64,000 bases of DNA from Mimachlamys varia (lineage: Eukaryota; Mollusca; Bivalvia; Pectinida; Pectinidae), in the NCBI GenBank assembly GCA_947623455.1, contig OX392527.1:33596201-33660200 (forward strand). Reading direction: 5' to 3'. The notes beneath the pieces were generated by a model that ran no database searches, was not told the origin of the DNA, and worked only from the letters and a program-made list of their open reading frames with translations. This document shows positions 46,748 to 58,317 of this stretch, one piece after another. A program made the position numbers and the translations under genes. How positions within the stretch are numbered: the first letter of the stretch is position 1; every line of letters begins with the position of its first letter.

Positions 46748-47645
46748 TTTTTTCAATTTGTTTATTTTCAAAGTTGTTTCACATTACAATTGTATACATA
46801 CTACAATTATACACAATGCATTCCCATATTTCACACTCTTTCATAATATTCCATTCACTCTTTTTGTAAGTGACATTTTAACTATTGTAATGCTATATAG
46901 AAAGGATAGAAAAAATCAGATACAGAGAAACAGAAAAAAATTAAGAATAAGAAGCAGAAAGAATGAAAGAAAGAAAGAAAAAAAGCGAACGAACGAAAGA
47001 AAGAAAGAAAGAAAAGAAAGAAAGAAAGAAAGAATGAAGAAAGAAAAGAAAGAAAACAGGCGAAATATATGGATAAGAGGAAAGTAAAAATAATAAAAGT
47101 ATGGAAAAAAATGATATAAGAAATTCAAATCTGGTATTAAAAATGTATACTGCCATACAAAAGTTGTGATACATCTTTTCTGCAAACGCTTTGAAATTGA
47201 GCAAAATCCAATTTTGAATTATATATTTAATATTTTTATTTTATAATTAACGTCTTATGATGTTTTGTTATTTTTTTTAACTACATGTATATATGGTTTT
47301 TGATACAAATACATTTTTGCAATTGCACATTTTATATATATATATATATATAATTTAACAATATATTTCTTTCGTATAGTTTTGACAGTGTATCATTCAT
47401 TTCTATAAAGAAGTAGATTTATAACAATAACATCTTCCAGTTTTAAAGCATTAATAGTTGATAACAAGGAACATTTTTGCATATTATAACGAGGACATAT
47501 GAAAAAGAAGTGATATGCATTCTCACAGGGGTTTCCACAACTACATTCAGAATTCTCTATAAGATTTAGTCTGAAAAGGTAATATTTACAGTCTACACTG
47601 ACATTCACTCGATAACCATTGCTCAACAAATAATCATTATCACCG
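46748..47645 (-). mobile_element. 5'-truncated LINE, C-terminal RT end and 3' UTR
   Basis: The - strand frame 47393-47629 encodes a LINE C-terminus: NGYRVNVSVDCKYYLFR then SECSCGNPCENAYHFFFICP. The C-x-C ... H-x4-C zinc-type motif is intact, and PRYNMQKCSLL follows. The 3' UTR runs down to an A-rich end (T-rich on the + strand) near 46748. It contains the GAAA-rich microsatellite and a TA run at about 47333-47352. The RT core is missing. Confidence 0.65.
46905..47065. repeat. GAAA-type purine microsatellite
   Basis: Imperfect (GAAA)n with AGAAA and GAACGAAC interruptions. Open frames on both strands here are low-complexity artefacts. Confidence 0.85.
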
Positions 47646-47677
47646 CATAACTGTGGTCAAACACATGACCAATTTAT

Positions 47678-47780
47678 ATGACGTCGACAACAATACATGT
47701 GGGCGGAGCTATGCAAATCCTACAGTTTGAAACACAATAGTGTGACGTCACCCACAATAAACGTGGGCGGAGCTATCAAA
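47678..47780. promoter_or_regulatory. duplicated CRE plus GC-box module
   Basis: Two copies about 63 bp apart of a TGACGTC ... GTGGGCGGAGCTAT arrangement, at about 47680-47715 and 47741-47777. The second has the full TGACGTCA. GGGCGG is an Sp1-type box. No start codon or exon was found next to it on either strand, so it could be a decayed promoter or part of a transposon end. Confidence 0.4.
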
Positions 47781-47907
47781 TTTCATGCTGTTACATTTAT
47801 TGAATCATTCCCACGTTAATTAGTTTTGAAATGAAATCTGTGTTCGAAGATATGACTATAATGAACAAAATAGTTACGAACATTTCACAGAAAGATACTG
47901 TAAATAT

Positions 47908-48060
47908 AAGGATAAACTTTCTATTTTGTTTAGGTTATCGGGGGATAACTACGTTGGAAAACGGGTAAATTATATATAACTTCGCCGGTTATGTATAATT
48001 TACCCGTTTTCCAATGTAGTTATCCCCCGATAACCTAAACAAAATAGAAAATTTATCCTT
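47908..48060. mobile_element. 153-bp near-perfect foldback element
   Basis: The left arm (AAGGATAAACTTTCTATTTT, GTTTAGGTTATCGGGGGATA and onward) and the right arm are complementary over about 74 bp with three or four mismatches, around a ~5-bp loop (TCGCCG). It has no coding potential. Arm identity suggests a recent insertion or arm conversion. Confidence 0.85.
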
Positions 48061-48267
48061 AAATATTTTTTAATATATTTTTTCATAATTTTTCATATAA
48101 ACTACAATTATACCTCAACTTCGTATGCAATATATCGAGTTTCCGTTCTCCAAAGCTATAAAACTAGGTGCTGTTTGTTGATTATTTAATGGAAATATTG
48201 TTTTTTTGAAGAAGTAAGAGAGGGAGCCGTTCTTTATGGTGGCATATTTCTGCCATCGTGTTATTTT

Positions 48268-48335
48268 AAATCGCGTTAGCGTAACACGACTTGACGATAT
48301 AATTATGTCGACAAGTCGTGTTATTAACGCGATTT
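48268..48335. repeat. 68-bp palindrome with AAATCGCGTTA ends
   Basis: AAATCGCGTTAGCGTAACAC pairs with GTGTTATTAACGCGATTT, and ACGACTTG with CAAGTCGT, around an AT-rich centre (TATAATTATG). A further CAAGTCGTGTTACCG occurs at about 48354, so a related half-element may extend to about 48370. Likely a small MITE. Confidence 0.6.
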
Positions 48336-48639
48336 TTCACAGAAGTATCTCGGCAAGTCGTGTTACCGTAGCGCGACCAGTCAAGTTAGATTATCAAGGA
48401 TCACGACCTAAGTCTTGCTTTGCCAAGATATGCCATCGAGTTAGCTTTTGCCTAGATACGTTATAGACATTCGGCCATTTCGGAACACGTCGTGCTTTAC
48501 ACTACGTAATGTATTGTACATGTAGCTGGTAGTGAGTCTGAAGCCGCAACAAGTGCATAATACAATACAATTAATTTAAATATTAATTAGTGTCAATCTC
48601 TAGCAGATATTCTTATCTTAATCAATTTAGTTTAAACAG

Positions 48640-49370
48640 TATTTTATTCAATAATTAGGCAAGTATACAGTCAGTACATACATAAACTTAAGGATTCAAA
48701 ACAAGTACAAAGTACTTATATTAATTCGTTTTCTTATCATTGAAATTGACAGTAAAATGACAGTAAAACAACATTAAGATGGTTGGCAAAAAAATGTTTA
48801 AAGGGGAAAGAAAGTCAGGGAAGGGAGAGTGGAAGTGGAAGGAATCGGGGTAATTACAGACATTAGAATAATCTGAATTTGAACACGACATAAGTGCAAA
48901 GAAAACGGATTATATGACAGACACATATACACATACACACATAATAATTATTTATATATACTGTAATATATTAATTTATGATAAACACTAAAAACGTTTC
49001 GACTTACTGATGAATTGTTGAACAGCGTCAAAAATATTTACATTGTACTCAACAGGCATATCAGGATTTCCGTACAGCAGTATGTTTACATTATACCTCT
49101 GGAAGATTTCCAAAACATTGAATTGTTGGAGATTAGGACAAGAAATGAGAAAGGGTTCTGTAGTTTCAGCAGACTGGTTACAAATGCACAAGAGGCTATC
49201 GACTAGGTTACGGGTAAACAAATGACTGTTAAGGGAACTACAGTTCAATCTAAGTCGAGCATGAGGAATTTGACCCAATCTGTTTTTGCAGTAATAATAG
49301 TAGAATGGAACAAAATGATCACGGTAATTTACATTTAAAGACTTCTTGAGATTATTAATTGATGGATTTT
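48640..49370 (-). mobile_element. 5'-truncated LINE, C-terminal RT end and 3' UTR
   Basis: The - strand frame 48988-49278 encodes GQIPHARLRLNCSSLNSHLF, RNLVDSLLCICNQSAETTE, then FLISCPNLQQF. This is the C-terminal zinc-type region of the same LINE group as the 46748-47645 copy. The usual His after ETTE is Pro here, so the motif is broken. Upstream codons continue to about 49365 (INNLKKSLNVNYRDHFVPFY). The 3' UTR ends with AATAAAATACTGTTTAAAC (- strand) near 48630-48650, a terminus also found at 59163. Confidence 0.75.
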
Positions 49371-50789
49371 TTCAATATGGTGGAGGTGTTTTAACCAAAA
49401 CTTGTTATTTTACTAAATACTGCAAAATACATGACCAAAATAGACCTCAATGTACATTTTGTGATCGAGAATCGAAAATTTTAACCATATTTTGGTACGT
49501 TTGGTGGTTTTTCTGATATTTGGTGTTATATGCCCAAAAACGCGTGCACGTTTGCAGAATACTGCGAAAGATAATAAAAACAATGAATATCATGTTTTGT
49601 TTGTTTAATATACACAGAATGGTAGACGAGACTTCGATTTTTGAATAAATCTCTCTTTCAATTGAAAACCACAGAATAAGAGAACGTACTCAGCACAACT
49701 TACGCACATTGAACACCGATCACATCTGGATCAAATTTTCAAAATTTTCATCGCCGATCGACAAATTTTTGTGGCATACCACGTAGCCAAACAAAAAACT
49801 TACCGTCTGCGGTATGACGAGTTATGACATTATGTCAGATCTTTTTAATCAAACATCTCCCCGTTGCATGGAGCGAAATATACTCCTCTACCCTCCATTT
49901 TGAACTATTTACTTTTTTAGATATTCATACGCCTAACTTAGAGACATGGTGAAACATCGACAAAACTTACAATTAAATTGGATTCAAGCATACAGTAAAG
50001 TTAAATGTTACTTCGTATATCGTCACAAAGCAAAAACTGGCCTTTCCTATCACGATAGATTGTTTTTAGCGATTGCCAGTTTTACTTTTTTGAGCGAATG
50101 TACAGCACGTGGAAAGATGTTCTTTGGCACTTCCAACAGTGTTTTTTTCAGGTAATTTAATGATTTTGAAAGAATTGTCAACAAAGTTTAATTTGTGTTG
50201 TATAAATTCTGATGGAGTTCGTATATATTATACACTTCCGCGTGGATCGGACAGTATTAACTCGCTGATTATACCGATTCGTTCTCGGCTTCGCACCTGT
50301 CAAACATCGCTAGCGTAAACTGTTGCCATTGTAAACATGTGTGGCAGTTGAGGCACATGGGTATCAAAATACATTTCTCAAACTTAATTAGTAATTAGGT
50401 AACCGCATCGTAAATGTAAATTACGTTATGCCGGTGTTATTATTATTATTTTATGCATTCATTTGACACGAAACGTACATTACATGACAAATGACGCATT
50501 TTAATATAAAATAATCCCCCTATATTGCCTCCACGAGATACAGGTAACTACTTTTACCTGAACTGAAAACAGCATGCAATGGACGATATTTTTTAGAGGG
50601 GGTACCTGTGTATTTCTCCCTGATACTCTGATTTAGAGACTAATATCGAAATTTTAACACTGGGCTATGATTCCATGAACATTACAGTAACTTTGTATTA
50701 TTTTTTTGAAATGTTTCAAATAGCTATATGAAAAATATTTGCGCACTCCCAATTTGATTTTATTTACTGAATATGTTTTTAGTAAGTAC
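49371..50789. other. non-coding stretch
   Basis: No gene is supported. Small open frames at 49946-50155 and 50109-50318 have no domain character or splice partner. A GATCGG/CTTCGC-containing block at about 50240-50320 may be a repeat but I cannot name it. Confidence 0.4.
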
Positions 50790-51096
50790 AGATTTTGTTT
50801 TTAATCTTGGAGGCTGAATTGCAAGGTAAATCAATATTAAACATAATGGGATAAAGCTTATGCCATGTATTGGAAGAAAACATTAAAATTCCAATATTAC
50901 CATTTTCAACCAGGTGACAACCAATATGGCTGTACCTAGTCCTTAACGTCATCAGGAAGTGCATTCCACAAATCAATAGAGGAAGGTAGAAATGAATCTT
51001 TATATAGTTTTGTACGACATTTTACTTGACAGAAGTTAGTTGCGTTTCTAGTATTGTGAGAGTGAATGTCAGAATTGCGAGTGGGAAGTATGTTGG

Positions 51097-51744
51097 TTAA
51101 ATAGAGGGACACTGACCATGAACAACCTTGGGGAACTGTAGAATTTCATGTTTCCTTCTTCTTTCCGAAAGAGGGTCACAACCAGTTTCTAAATATAATC
51201 TCGCATGACTAGTTAATTTTGTTGCCCCAGTTTCAATTCTGGCTGCCTCAAGTTGGATATTTTCTAAAATTTGACTTTGGCCTATCATGAGATTATCCCA
51301 AATTACATCACCATATTCTAATAAAGGTCCTATAAAAGTAAAATACATAGTTTGAAGGGTTTTTCTGTCAATAAAAAAATTCAGTTTTCTTAAAAGGCTT
51401 AAATTTTTCGAGTTTTTCGTAATAATATATTGAACATGGTCAGCCCACCCTCCATTAGACGAAATAAAGATTCCAAGGTGTTTATTACATACTACTTCTG
51501 TTAATAAGGTGTTGTTCATAGACAGAGATGGGTGAATTGGTTTGTCATTTTTTTTACTTATTATCATTGACACTGTCTTACTAGGATTAAAATTTACTAG
51601 CCACTTCTTGGACCAATCATGCAATGTATTTAGGTTATCGTTCAACAGATCAGCGCTCAGACGCGGCGAATCCACTATAACGTATAATGACGTGTCGTCA
51701 GCAAAAAACTTTATGGTACAACTGATATCTATGTTAGTTATAAC
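51097..51744 (-). pseudogene. LINE RT palm/thumb remnant with FADD motif
   Basis: Open - strand segment of about 215 codons. It starts at the junction with the inserted repeat (the first ~23 codons of the open frame, up to 51813, come from the insert) and carries the catalytic FADD at 51694-51705. The downstream residues are typical of RT thumb and connection regions. It ends at a stop near 51097, where another frame resumes the C-terminus. Confidence 0.8.
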
Positions 51745-52573
51745 AAGAGCACCACAAGCGGAGGCATGATACGCCCGTCGTACCCTATCGGAAGTATAAT
51801 GGTATGGAAACACAAAGAAAGTTCTGACACTTTCTACATAATATCATCACATCAGATACAAAGTCCTAGAGACCCATAACTCTAGTAAATATTGTTGAAT
51901 TAAACTGTCATTCTGGAAAACAAAACTTCATGTCATAATGATTAAACCTAGCAAGTTCGAAAGATATCGATTGAAAACTGTAGGAGAAGATCTCCGGATA
52001 AAACAACAGTTTATGCATTTTCTACATAATTCATGCATGCAATTGCAATTATGCAATGCTGTTATGCGAAAAGTTGAAATAACTCAACAAAACCCGTAAT
52101 ATATGTTACATATTATAGATATTCGAAGTACCATACACAATTTTAGAGGAATTAAGAAAATCAAATAATTCTGACATTTCTTACATAAGGTCTGAAATTG
52201 CATCAGATACGAAGTTGCAAAGGACCATAACTCTAGTAAATATAGTCGAAGCAAACTGTCATTCTGGAAATCACAACTTCATGTCATGATAATTAAGCCT
52301 AGCAAGTTTGAAAGATATCGGTTGAAAACTGTAGGAGAAGATCTCCGGACAAAACAACAGTCTACAACAGAAATGCATTTTCTACATAATGCCTATATCT
52401 AAATATGAAATGCCGTTACACAAAAAGTTGAAATTACTGAACAAAACTCGTAATATATGTTAAATATTATAGATATTTGAAGTACCATACCAAATTTTAG
52501 AGGAATTAAAGGAAACACAAAAAAGTTCTGAAGTTTTCTAAATAATGCCCGAAATCGCGTCCCAAAGGGACAT
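51742..52573 (+). mobile_element. dispersed repeat inserted in the LINE RT, copy 1
   Basis: Begins GAGCACCACAAGCGGAGGCA then TGATACGCCCGTCG. It is built of about 2.3 internal tandem units of ~350 bp, each containing TTCTGACA-TTCTACATAA, CATAACTCTAGTAAATAT, AACTTCATGTCAT and GTAGGAGAAGATCTCCGG. Homologous to 56664-57465. It separates GVPQGS from FADD in the host LINE, so it inserted after the LINE. The GATACGCCCGTCG head is a motif I associate with molluscan repeats. Confidence 0.8.
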
Positions 52574-53490
52574 ACAAATTAAAAACGATAAGGGACCTAG
52601 AATTGACCCTTGAGGAACTCCAGCATTAATATAAGTTAAATTTGATTGTTTACCATTGATGACAACACGCTGGCAACGATTATTGTAATAGCTCGAAAAC
52701 CAATTGCAATCGAACAGGTTACCTGTAATTCCAACATTACTAAGTTTAGAAAGAAGATCACGGTGTCATACTCGGTCAAAAGCCTTGTTAATGTCACAGA
52801 AGACCATTCTTATTTCTTAACCTTTATCTAAAGCAGAAAAAATATCATTTGAAATAGATAAAAGTTGTTTTTTAGTGGAATCGCCGGATCTGAAGCCAGA
52901 CTAATATGATGAAAGACGAGACCTTTCAGTTAAATAGTTATAAACATATTTGTATACATATCGTTCCAACAGTTTTCCTAAGATTGACAATAAAGAGGTA
53001 GGGCGGTAATTCCCCAGAATAGACGGGTTATCTTTTTTTGTAAACAGGGGTAACATAAGTCTTTTTCCATAAAGACGGAAAAATACAGGAGGCAAGAGAG
53101 TGATTTAAGATAGTTTGCAATGGGTAACTAAGAACATCGAATGCCTCCTTAATAAGACGTGGGTTTATTAGATCAGGACCAACAGCTTTTTGGCAATCAA
53201 GAGAGTGTATAACGTCAAGAACATTTTGTCGTGATATAGCGATATCAGAAAGAACTAGTTATGAGATTTATGTAGATCAGGAGGGTCAACCTTGTTATCG
53301 TCAATAGAAGCATGTGAACTAAAGAAAGTGTTAAATGCGTTGGCTTTGTCAAGGTCGTCATGCACAAAAATACCGTTATCAGAAATAGGGGGGATATAAT
53401 TTGCTTTACAAGAGTTGGACATGAGATGATTAACAATCTTCCACCATTCCTTTCCATTGATAGTACTTTGGTTTAGCTTTACACATATTC

Positions 53491-55984
53491 ACCAACACCG
53501 AAATACTGGTCTGGACAGAAAACTAAAGTATGCCTAGCTATCAACAGGATTTACAGAAGCAAAATAGTGTCCTGAAAAGAAAGCTATCACCGTTTGAGGA
53601 GTTTATTCACACTTTAGTGAGGCTTTATCTGGCATTGTTGACATTTGTCTAGCAGATCTTTGGAATCGCAAAAATCAAAATGTCTCGAATTCATATTATG
53701 TAGATTAAGTCATGTTCGTGATTTCCACTCTTTTACTGAAGTGGTCTTCATGCATCCAGAAAAAGATGTTTTCAGATGCTTTGTCCAAATGAAAGACAGC
53801 ATGTATCATTGATTGTACAGAATTCTTTATTGAAAAGCCAAGATCACAATCAGCACAAAGTTTGACATTCACAGTTGAGTTCATATATAAAACAAAGAAA
53901 CACTTTCAAAGTTTTAATGCGTCTTAATGCTGGTGAAAATAAGGAAAACACGAACCATTGCCAAACTTAGAATATATGTATATGTTGAGAGAGCTATTGA
54001 GCAACTGTAAAATGTTCACAGTTTGTCCGACACAATACCTTTAAGCTGCAAGCTAGTTGAAAACCTGATGTTGAAGGTTTAAGCATTCAATGATATCTTC
54101 AGCAGCCATTAGTGAAAATTATTTTTGTTATCAATCAGTGCGTCATACATACATGTATATATATATACATATACTTTTTCAGGATTCCATCATTAATTGA
54201 TAATTGATGATTTCATAATAATTCATGCTTGGCATGTAAGTTAAATGTATTCCTTCATGTACTTTATATTGTGAACTTACTATGAATAATTTTCTTAATA
54301 TGTTATCCATCATCTTATTCTTACGCAGATACTGGTAGATACAAATTGAAAGAAAACTATGTTTAATATTTATAAAATTGAAGTGATTCACCTTAAAGTT
54401 ATCAGCATTTTTTTCTTCCATTTTTTATGAAATTTAAATTCAAGGAAGTCCAGACCTGTGTTTATGTGTTTTGTATGACTTAAGAAACTATTTTTAACTA
54501 CAATAAAAATGATAATTATTGAAATGTCTTTTGTCTTCCTTTTGTTTCATTTAGCTACATTTGTATAAATGCATACAAGAAACATGCCCTAAAAGTAGCC
54601 CATCAATATTTACTTGTGAAATTTCTAATATGTCAACAAAACATTATTCTTCTGTAGCAATTCAGTTCAAGTTTAAGATGACAAAATGAAAACTTCATTA
54701 TTCAACTTAAATTATTGAATTTGATGTATAAATCACACATGGCGGTTATGCAAGACCAAAATTACCACAAAAGTACAATAATTTGTATATCTGATGACAA
54801 TGTACAATAACATATGTTATGGACATTTACCTAAAATACTTCAAAGACGCGCATCACTGATATGATTGGGAAAGGGGTCCATATATGCAATTCGTATCCA
54901 TTGTCAGTCTTATAATTATTGTCGATTCGTACCAACTGCACAAGTTCATAAAAAATGACAAAACTATCTCTCCACAGTTGGGGCAGATACCAGATCTGAT
55001 GTTCTAACCTGTAACTTGCTGACGTCAGTAGAATTTACAGTACGTCGCAAAAATGCTTCAGTGATAGTCATCACAAGCCCCAACCTCCTTGGTCTTATAA
55101 AGCGTGCAAAGTTTCACCAGCTCGTTCTTACGATGCAAACTGCATTCTATACCCGTCTCTTGCATGTATTATTTAAAAAAAGGCACTGAAACCATTCAAA
55201 ATCCATCTTTATAGGAATTATCGTATCGCTATTAGAAAGTCAATGAATGTCGCGGGAAATGTCAGCGTAAACCGGAAGTTTACATGCCTAGAGTTTCTTT
55301 TCCAAGGATACCTTTTTTTACCTCCACACATTAACCCAAAACAGAGCTATTGAGCAGACGAGCACCAAATTTAGCGAAAACTGCCGTTTCAAGACCTGTA
55401 CTTTCCGGTTAATTGACACAACCGAGACCTTGTTTTTCCTTCTTAGAATTACTTTTGCCTACAGAAAATGTATTTCATTTAGAAACTGGTCCAAACACGA
55501 GCTAATTATTATTATTATGTAAGATTATGTTTTAATAACAAGCTTTACCGAACATAATCTTACAGTGCACTGGAATGATGAACGTATCAGCTGAAGGTAG
55601 CTAAACTAAACACTAATGCAAGAAACGCTGTTCGGCATTAGTTCAATTAGTGGAATGATGGGATAGCATGTTATCTTTGTGTTCGGTTATCTCATCAGTT
55701 GAGAAAATATATCAAATGTTACCAATTTTAACCCTCTAGATATGTTTCATACACTTTTTGAATATTCCAGATTTTACAAATTTTCATTACAGTTCAATCA
55801 GCTGTTAGCGTCGCCTTTAAATACACTTGAACAAAACAGTGAAAGACAAGTTCATGAGTTGGCATTAAAATGGGGCAACAGAATCGCAGAGCCACTGGAC
55901 CCTTTTTGTTCCTCACCTTGCCTGCGTTCTGAACCAATCCATATATATAATAAGCTGATATACGCAATATATGCATGTCAATTT
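53491..55984. other. gene-poor stretch with minor motifs
   Basis: No gene supported on either strand. It contains a TA/CATA microsatellite at about 54146-54177. It also has an E2F-like CGCGGGAAAT at 55251-55260 followed by an ETS-like ACCGGAAGT at 55271-55279, and a 14-bp perfect inverted repeat TGTAAGATTATGTT at 55518-55564. The pair at 55251-55279 could mark a promoter, but I see no exon next to it. Confidence 0.4.
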
Positions 55985-56460
55985 TGATTTACCTTGACCA
56001 AACAACCTTGAAACTTGAACTTGTCCAAGATATGTTAATCCTCTACATGTGTGTGAAGTTGGTGAAAATCCATGAAGAAACAAAGCCACTACAATGCTGA
56101 CAATTATTGTCTAAAAATAGCAACAATGACCTTGACCCGACAACCCTAAAACTTGAACTTGCAACTTGTCAAAGATATTTTAACTCTGTATGTATAAGAT
56201 TGTGTGGTTTGATGAAAATCCATTAGTAAAGGAAACCATTCGAGTGCTGACAATTATTTTCTAAAAATAGCCACAGTGAATTTGACCTTGACCTGATAAC
56301 CCTAAAACTCGAACTCATCAATTATATTTTGATTTTGTATTAGAATGTGTAATTTGATGAAATCCATGAAGAAATGAAGCCACTAGAGTGCTGACAATGA
56401 ATTTCTAAATATAGCAACTGTGACCTTGACCTTACAACCCTTAAGATATTTTGATTTTGT
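55985..56460 (+). repeat. diverged ~140-bp tandem repeat with TGACCTTGACC
   Basis: Three to four units, each with GACCTTGACC, ACAACCCTAAAACTTGAACT, GATGAAAATCCAT-GAAGAAA, GCCACTA-A-TGCTGACAAT and TTCTAAAAATAGC in the same order. The GACCTTGACC blocks fall near 55990, 56129, 56289 and 56424. No coding potential. Confidence 0.75.
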
Positions 56461-56663
56461 GCAAGTCCTGTAAAAGTGAAATAATTCCTGGTGTGGAAAT
56501 TTTCGCTTATATCGCTGTCAATAAATTTTCCCATATGTACATTGTATCCACACGCGAAAATATTTGATACCGTTCAATTTCTACAGTGGATAGTATATGT
56601 CAAATTGCTAAACAGAAGACTGACAGCACAAACATTTCCACACTGCTAACAGTTCGGAGGGTG

Positions 56664-57465
56664 ACTAAGCGAACATGAGCACCGCGAGCGGAGGCATGAT
56701 ACGCCCGTCGTACCATATCAGAAGTATAATGGTATGTTAACACAAAAAAAGTTCTGACATTTTCTACATAATGCCCCAAATTGCATCAGATACAAAGTTC
56801 AAAAGGGCCATAACTTTAGTAAATATTGTCGAATCAAACTGTCAATCAGGAAAACACAACTTCATGTCATGATGGTTAAGCCTAGCAAGTTTGAAAGATA
56901 TCAATTGAAAACTGTAGGAGAAGAAGATCTCCGGACAAACAACAATTTACAAGAGAAATGCATTTTCTTCGTATAAATGGCTATATTTTGCAATTGCAAC
57001 TTTGCAATGCTGTTACGCGAAAAGTTGAAATAACTCAACAAAACCCGTAATATATGTTACATATTATAGCTTTTCAAAGTACCATACCAAATTTTAGAAA
57101 ATTGAAGATAGCACAAAAAAGTTCTGACAATTTCTACATAATGCCCCAAATTGCATCAGATACGAAGTTCCAAAGGGCCATAACTCTAGTAAATATGGCC
57201 AAATCAAACTGTCTTTCAGGAAAACACAACTTCATGTCATGATGATAAAGCCTAGCGAATTTGAAAGATATCATTTGGAAACAGTAGGAGAAGATCTCCA
57301 GACAAATAACAGTTTACGACAGAAATGCATTGTCTACATAATGCCTATATCTAACTATGAAATGCTGTTACACGAAAAGTTGAAATAACTCAACAAAACC
57401 TGTAGTATATGTTAAATTTTATAGCTTTTCGAAGTACCATATCAAATTTTAGAGGAATTGAAAAA
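56664..57465 (+). mobile_element. dispersed repeat, copy 2 of the element at 51742
   Basis: Begins GAGCACCGCGAGCGGAGGCA then TGATACGCCCGTCG and contains two ~360-bp internal units. It aligns along its length with 51742-52573. It ends after TTTTAGAGGAATTGAA, where a SINE-like sequence follows directly. Open frames here are not genes. Confidence 0.8.
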
Positions 57466-57640
57466 ACGAACCCTCCAACCCCGAGAACTTGCGAGTTCAA
57501 AACCAACATGAGGCAGTTGCCAGGTACTGACCGTAGGTCGGTGGTTTTTACTCGGGGTACTCAGGCTTTCCTCCATCTCCAAAACCTCCTGAAATGACCT
57601 GGCTGTTAAAAGGACTTAAAACAAATTAAACCAAGCCTCA
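57466..57640 (+). mobile_element. SINE-like element, molluscan type
   Basis: GCGAGTTCAAAACC near 57490 resembles a B box. It is followed by GGCAGTTGCCAGGTACTGAC, GGTCGGTGGTTTTTACTC, GGGTACTCAGGCTTTCCTCC and a tail GGCTGTTAAAAGGACTTAAA. I recognise this body as a repeat common in bivalve genomes (from memory, not a search). The A box end is missing, so it is 5'-truncated. Confidence 0.6.
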
Positions 57641-58317
57641 TAACTAGAAATGACTGAGACATAAATGCCCCCCTTCCCCCATATGAAATTAGTTCTAAAT
57701 GCTTAATCATTACACAGGTGAAGTTTGATGACAATCGGGTTAGTAGTTATTTAAATAAGCTGGTTACATTACCATGGGACGGGACGGACATGGATACACT
57801 ATATGCCCCCCCCTCCCATTTCATGACGGGGGCATACAAATCATGTAAACATTGTATTTGTCAGAAATATGTCAATGTTTCCCCTGATTTATGAGTCTTA
57901 AGCAGAACATAGAAAGAAAATCCACTTCAAAGGAGAAGCTTGGTGATTCAAGCAAAACAATTCTTATCAATGTTTTTTTCAAAAGTTTTCCACATATATA
58001 TACATTTAGGTGTTCTCTGTAGAATATTATCAAATTGTGACTCGTTTCTTTGTATACAAGGGAGGTAATTCAGTCTAATTATCTCCCTTGCCACACAAAA
58101 TGCAATATTGACAAAGAAAAAATCGGATTATCAGTCGTAAAGTTTTTATTTTTAGGAATCTGGAAATTATACAAGAAGACTTCCTTTCACATAAAAATGA
58201 TTGATTTTAGTTTAACCTTAACCTTGACCTTGAAATTTGGCACAGACCTACATCATCACATTTTTAAATATGATATGTTGTTATATAGTGAATTCATTTA
58301 CTCAAACTTATGTAATA
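57641..58317. other. non-coding stretch with repeat fragments
   Basis: It includes ACAGGTGAAGTTTGATGACA and GACGGGACGGACATGG blocks near 57714-57795, flanked by C-runs at about 57668 and 57807. These look like fragments of a dispersed element ending GGGGGCATACAAA. A short inverted repeat GGGAGGTAATT ... AATTATCTCCC lies near 58060-58085. No gene. Confidence 0.45.

Larger units (their letters stand above)
50790..53490 (-). mobile_element. Jockey/CR1-group LINE, RT nearly complete but broken and interrupted
   Basis: Reading downward on the - strand, the linker (EWWKIVNHL, KANAFNTFFSSH at about 53300-53485) is followed by KAVGPDLINPRLIKEAF and WKKTYVTPVYKK. A frameshift lies near 53040, then NYRPTSLLSILGKLLERYVY. 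AFDRV lies near 52770-52784, followed by a TGA for Trp. GVPQGSILGPL is at 52590-52622. An insertion of another repeat follows (51742-52573). FADDTSLY is at about 51682-51705, then the thumb (HLGIFISSNGGW, GPLLEYGDVIWD, EAARIETGATKL) and a C-terminus ending SSIDLWNALPDDVKD near 50935. Stops, one frameshift and the insert make it dead. The endonuclease is missing. Confidence 0.88.

Noticed and set aside
46916..47204. Phe/Leu/Ser-rich and Lys/Arg-rich open frames
   Set aside because: Low-complexity translations of the GAAA microsatellite.
49946..50318. Possible short coding exons
   Set aside because: Two small overlapping frames without domain signature, conserved splice pairing or signal peptide.
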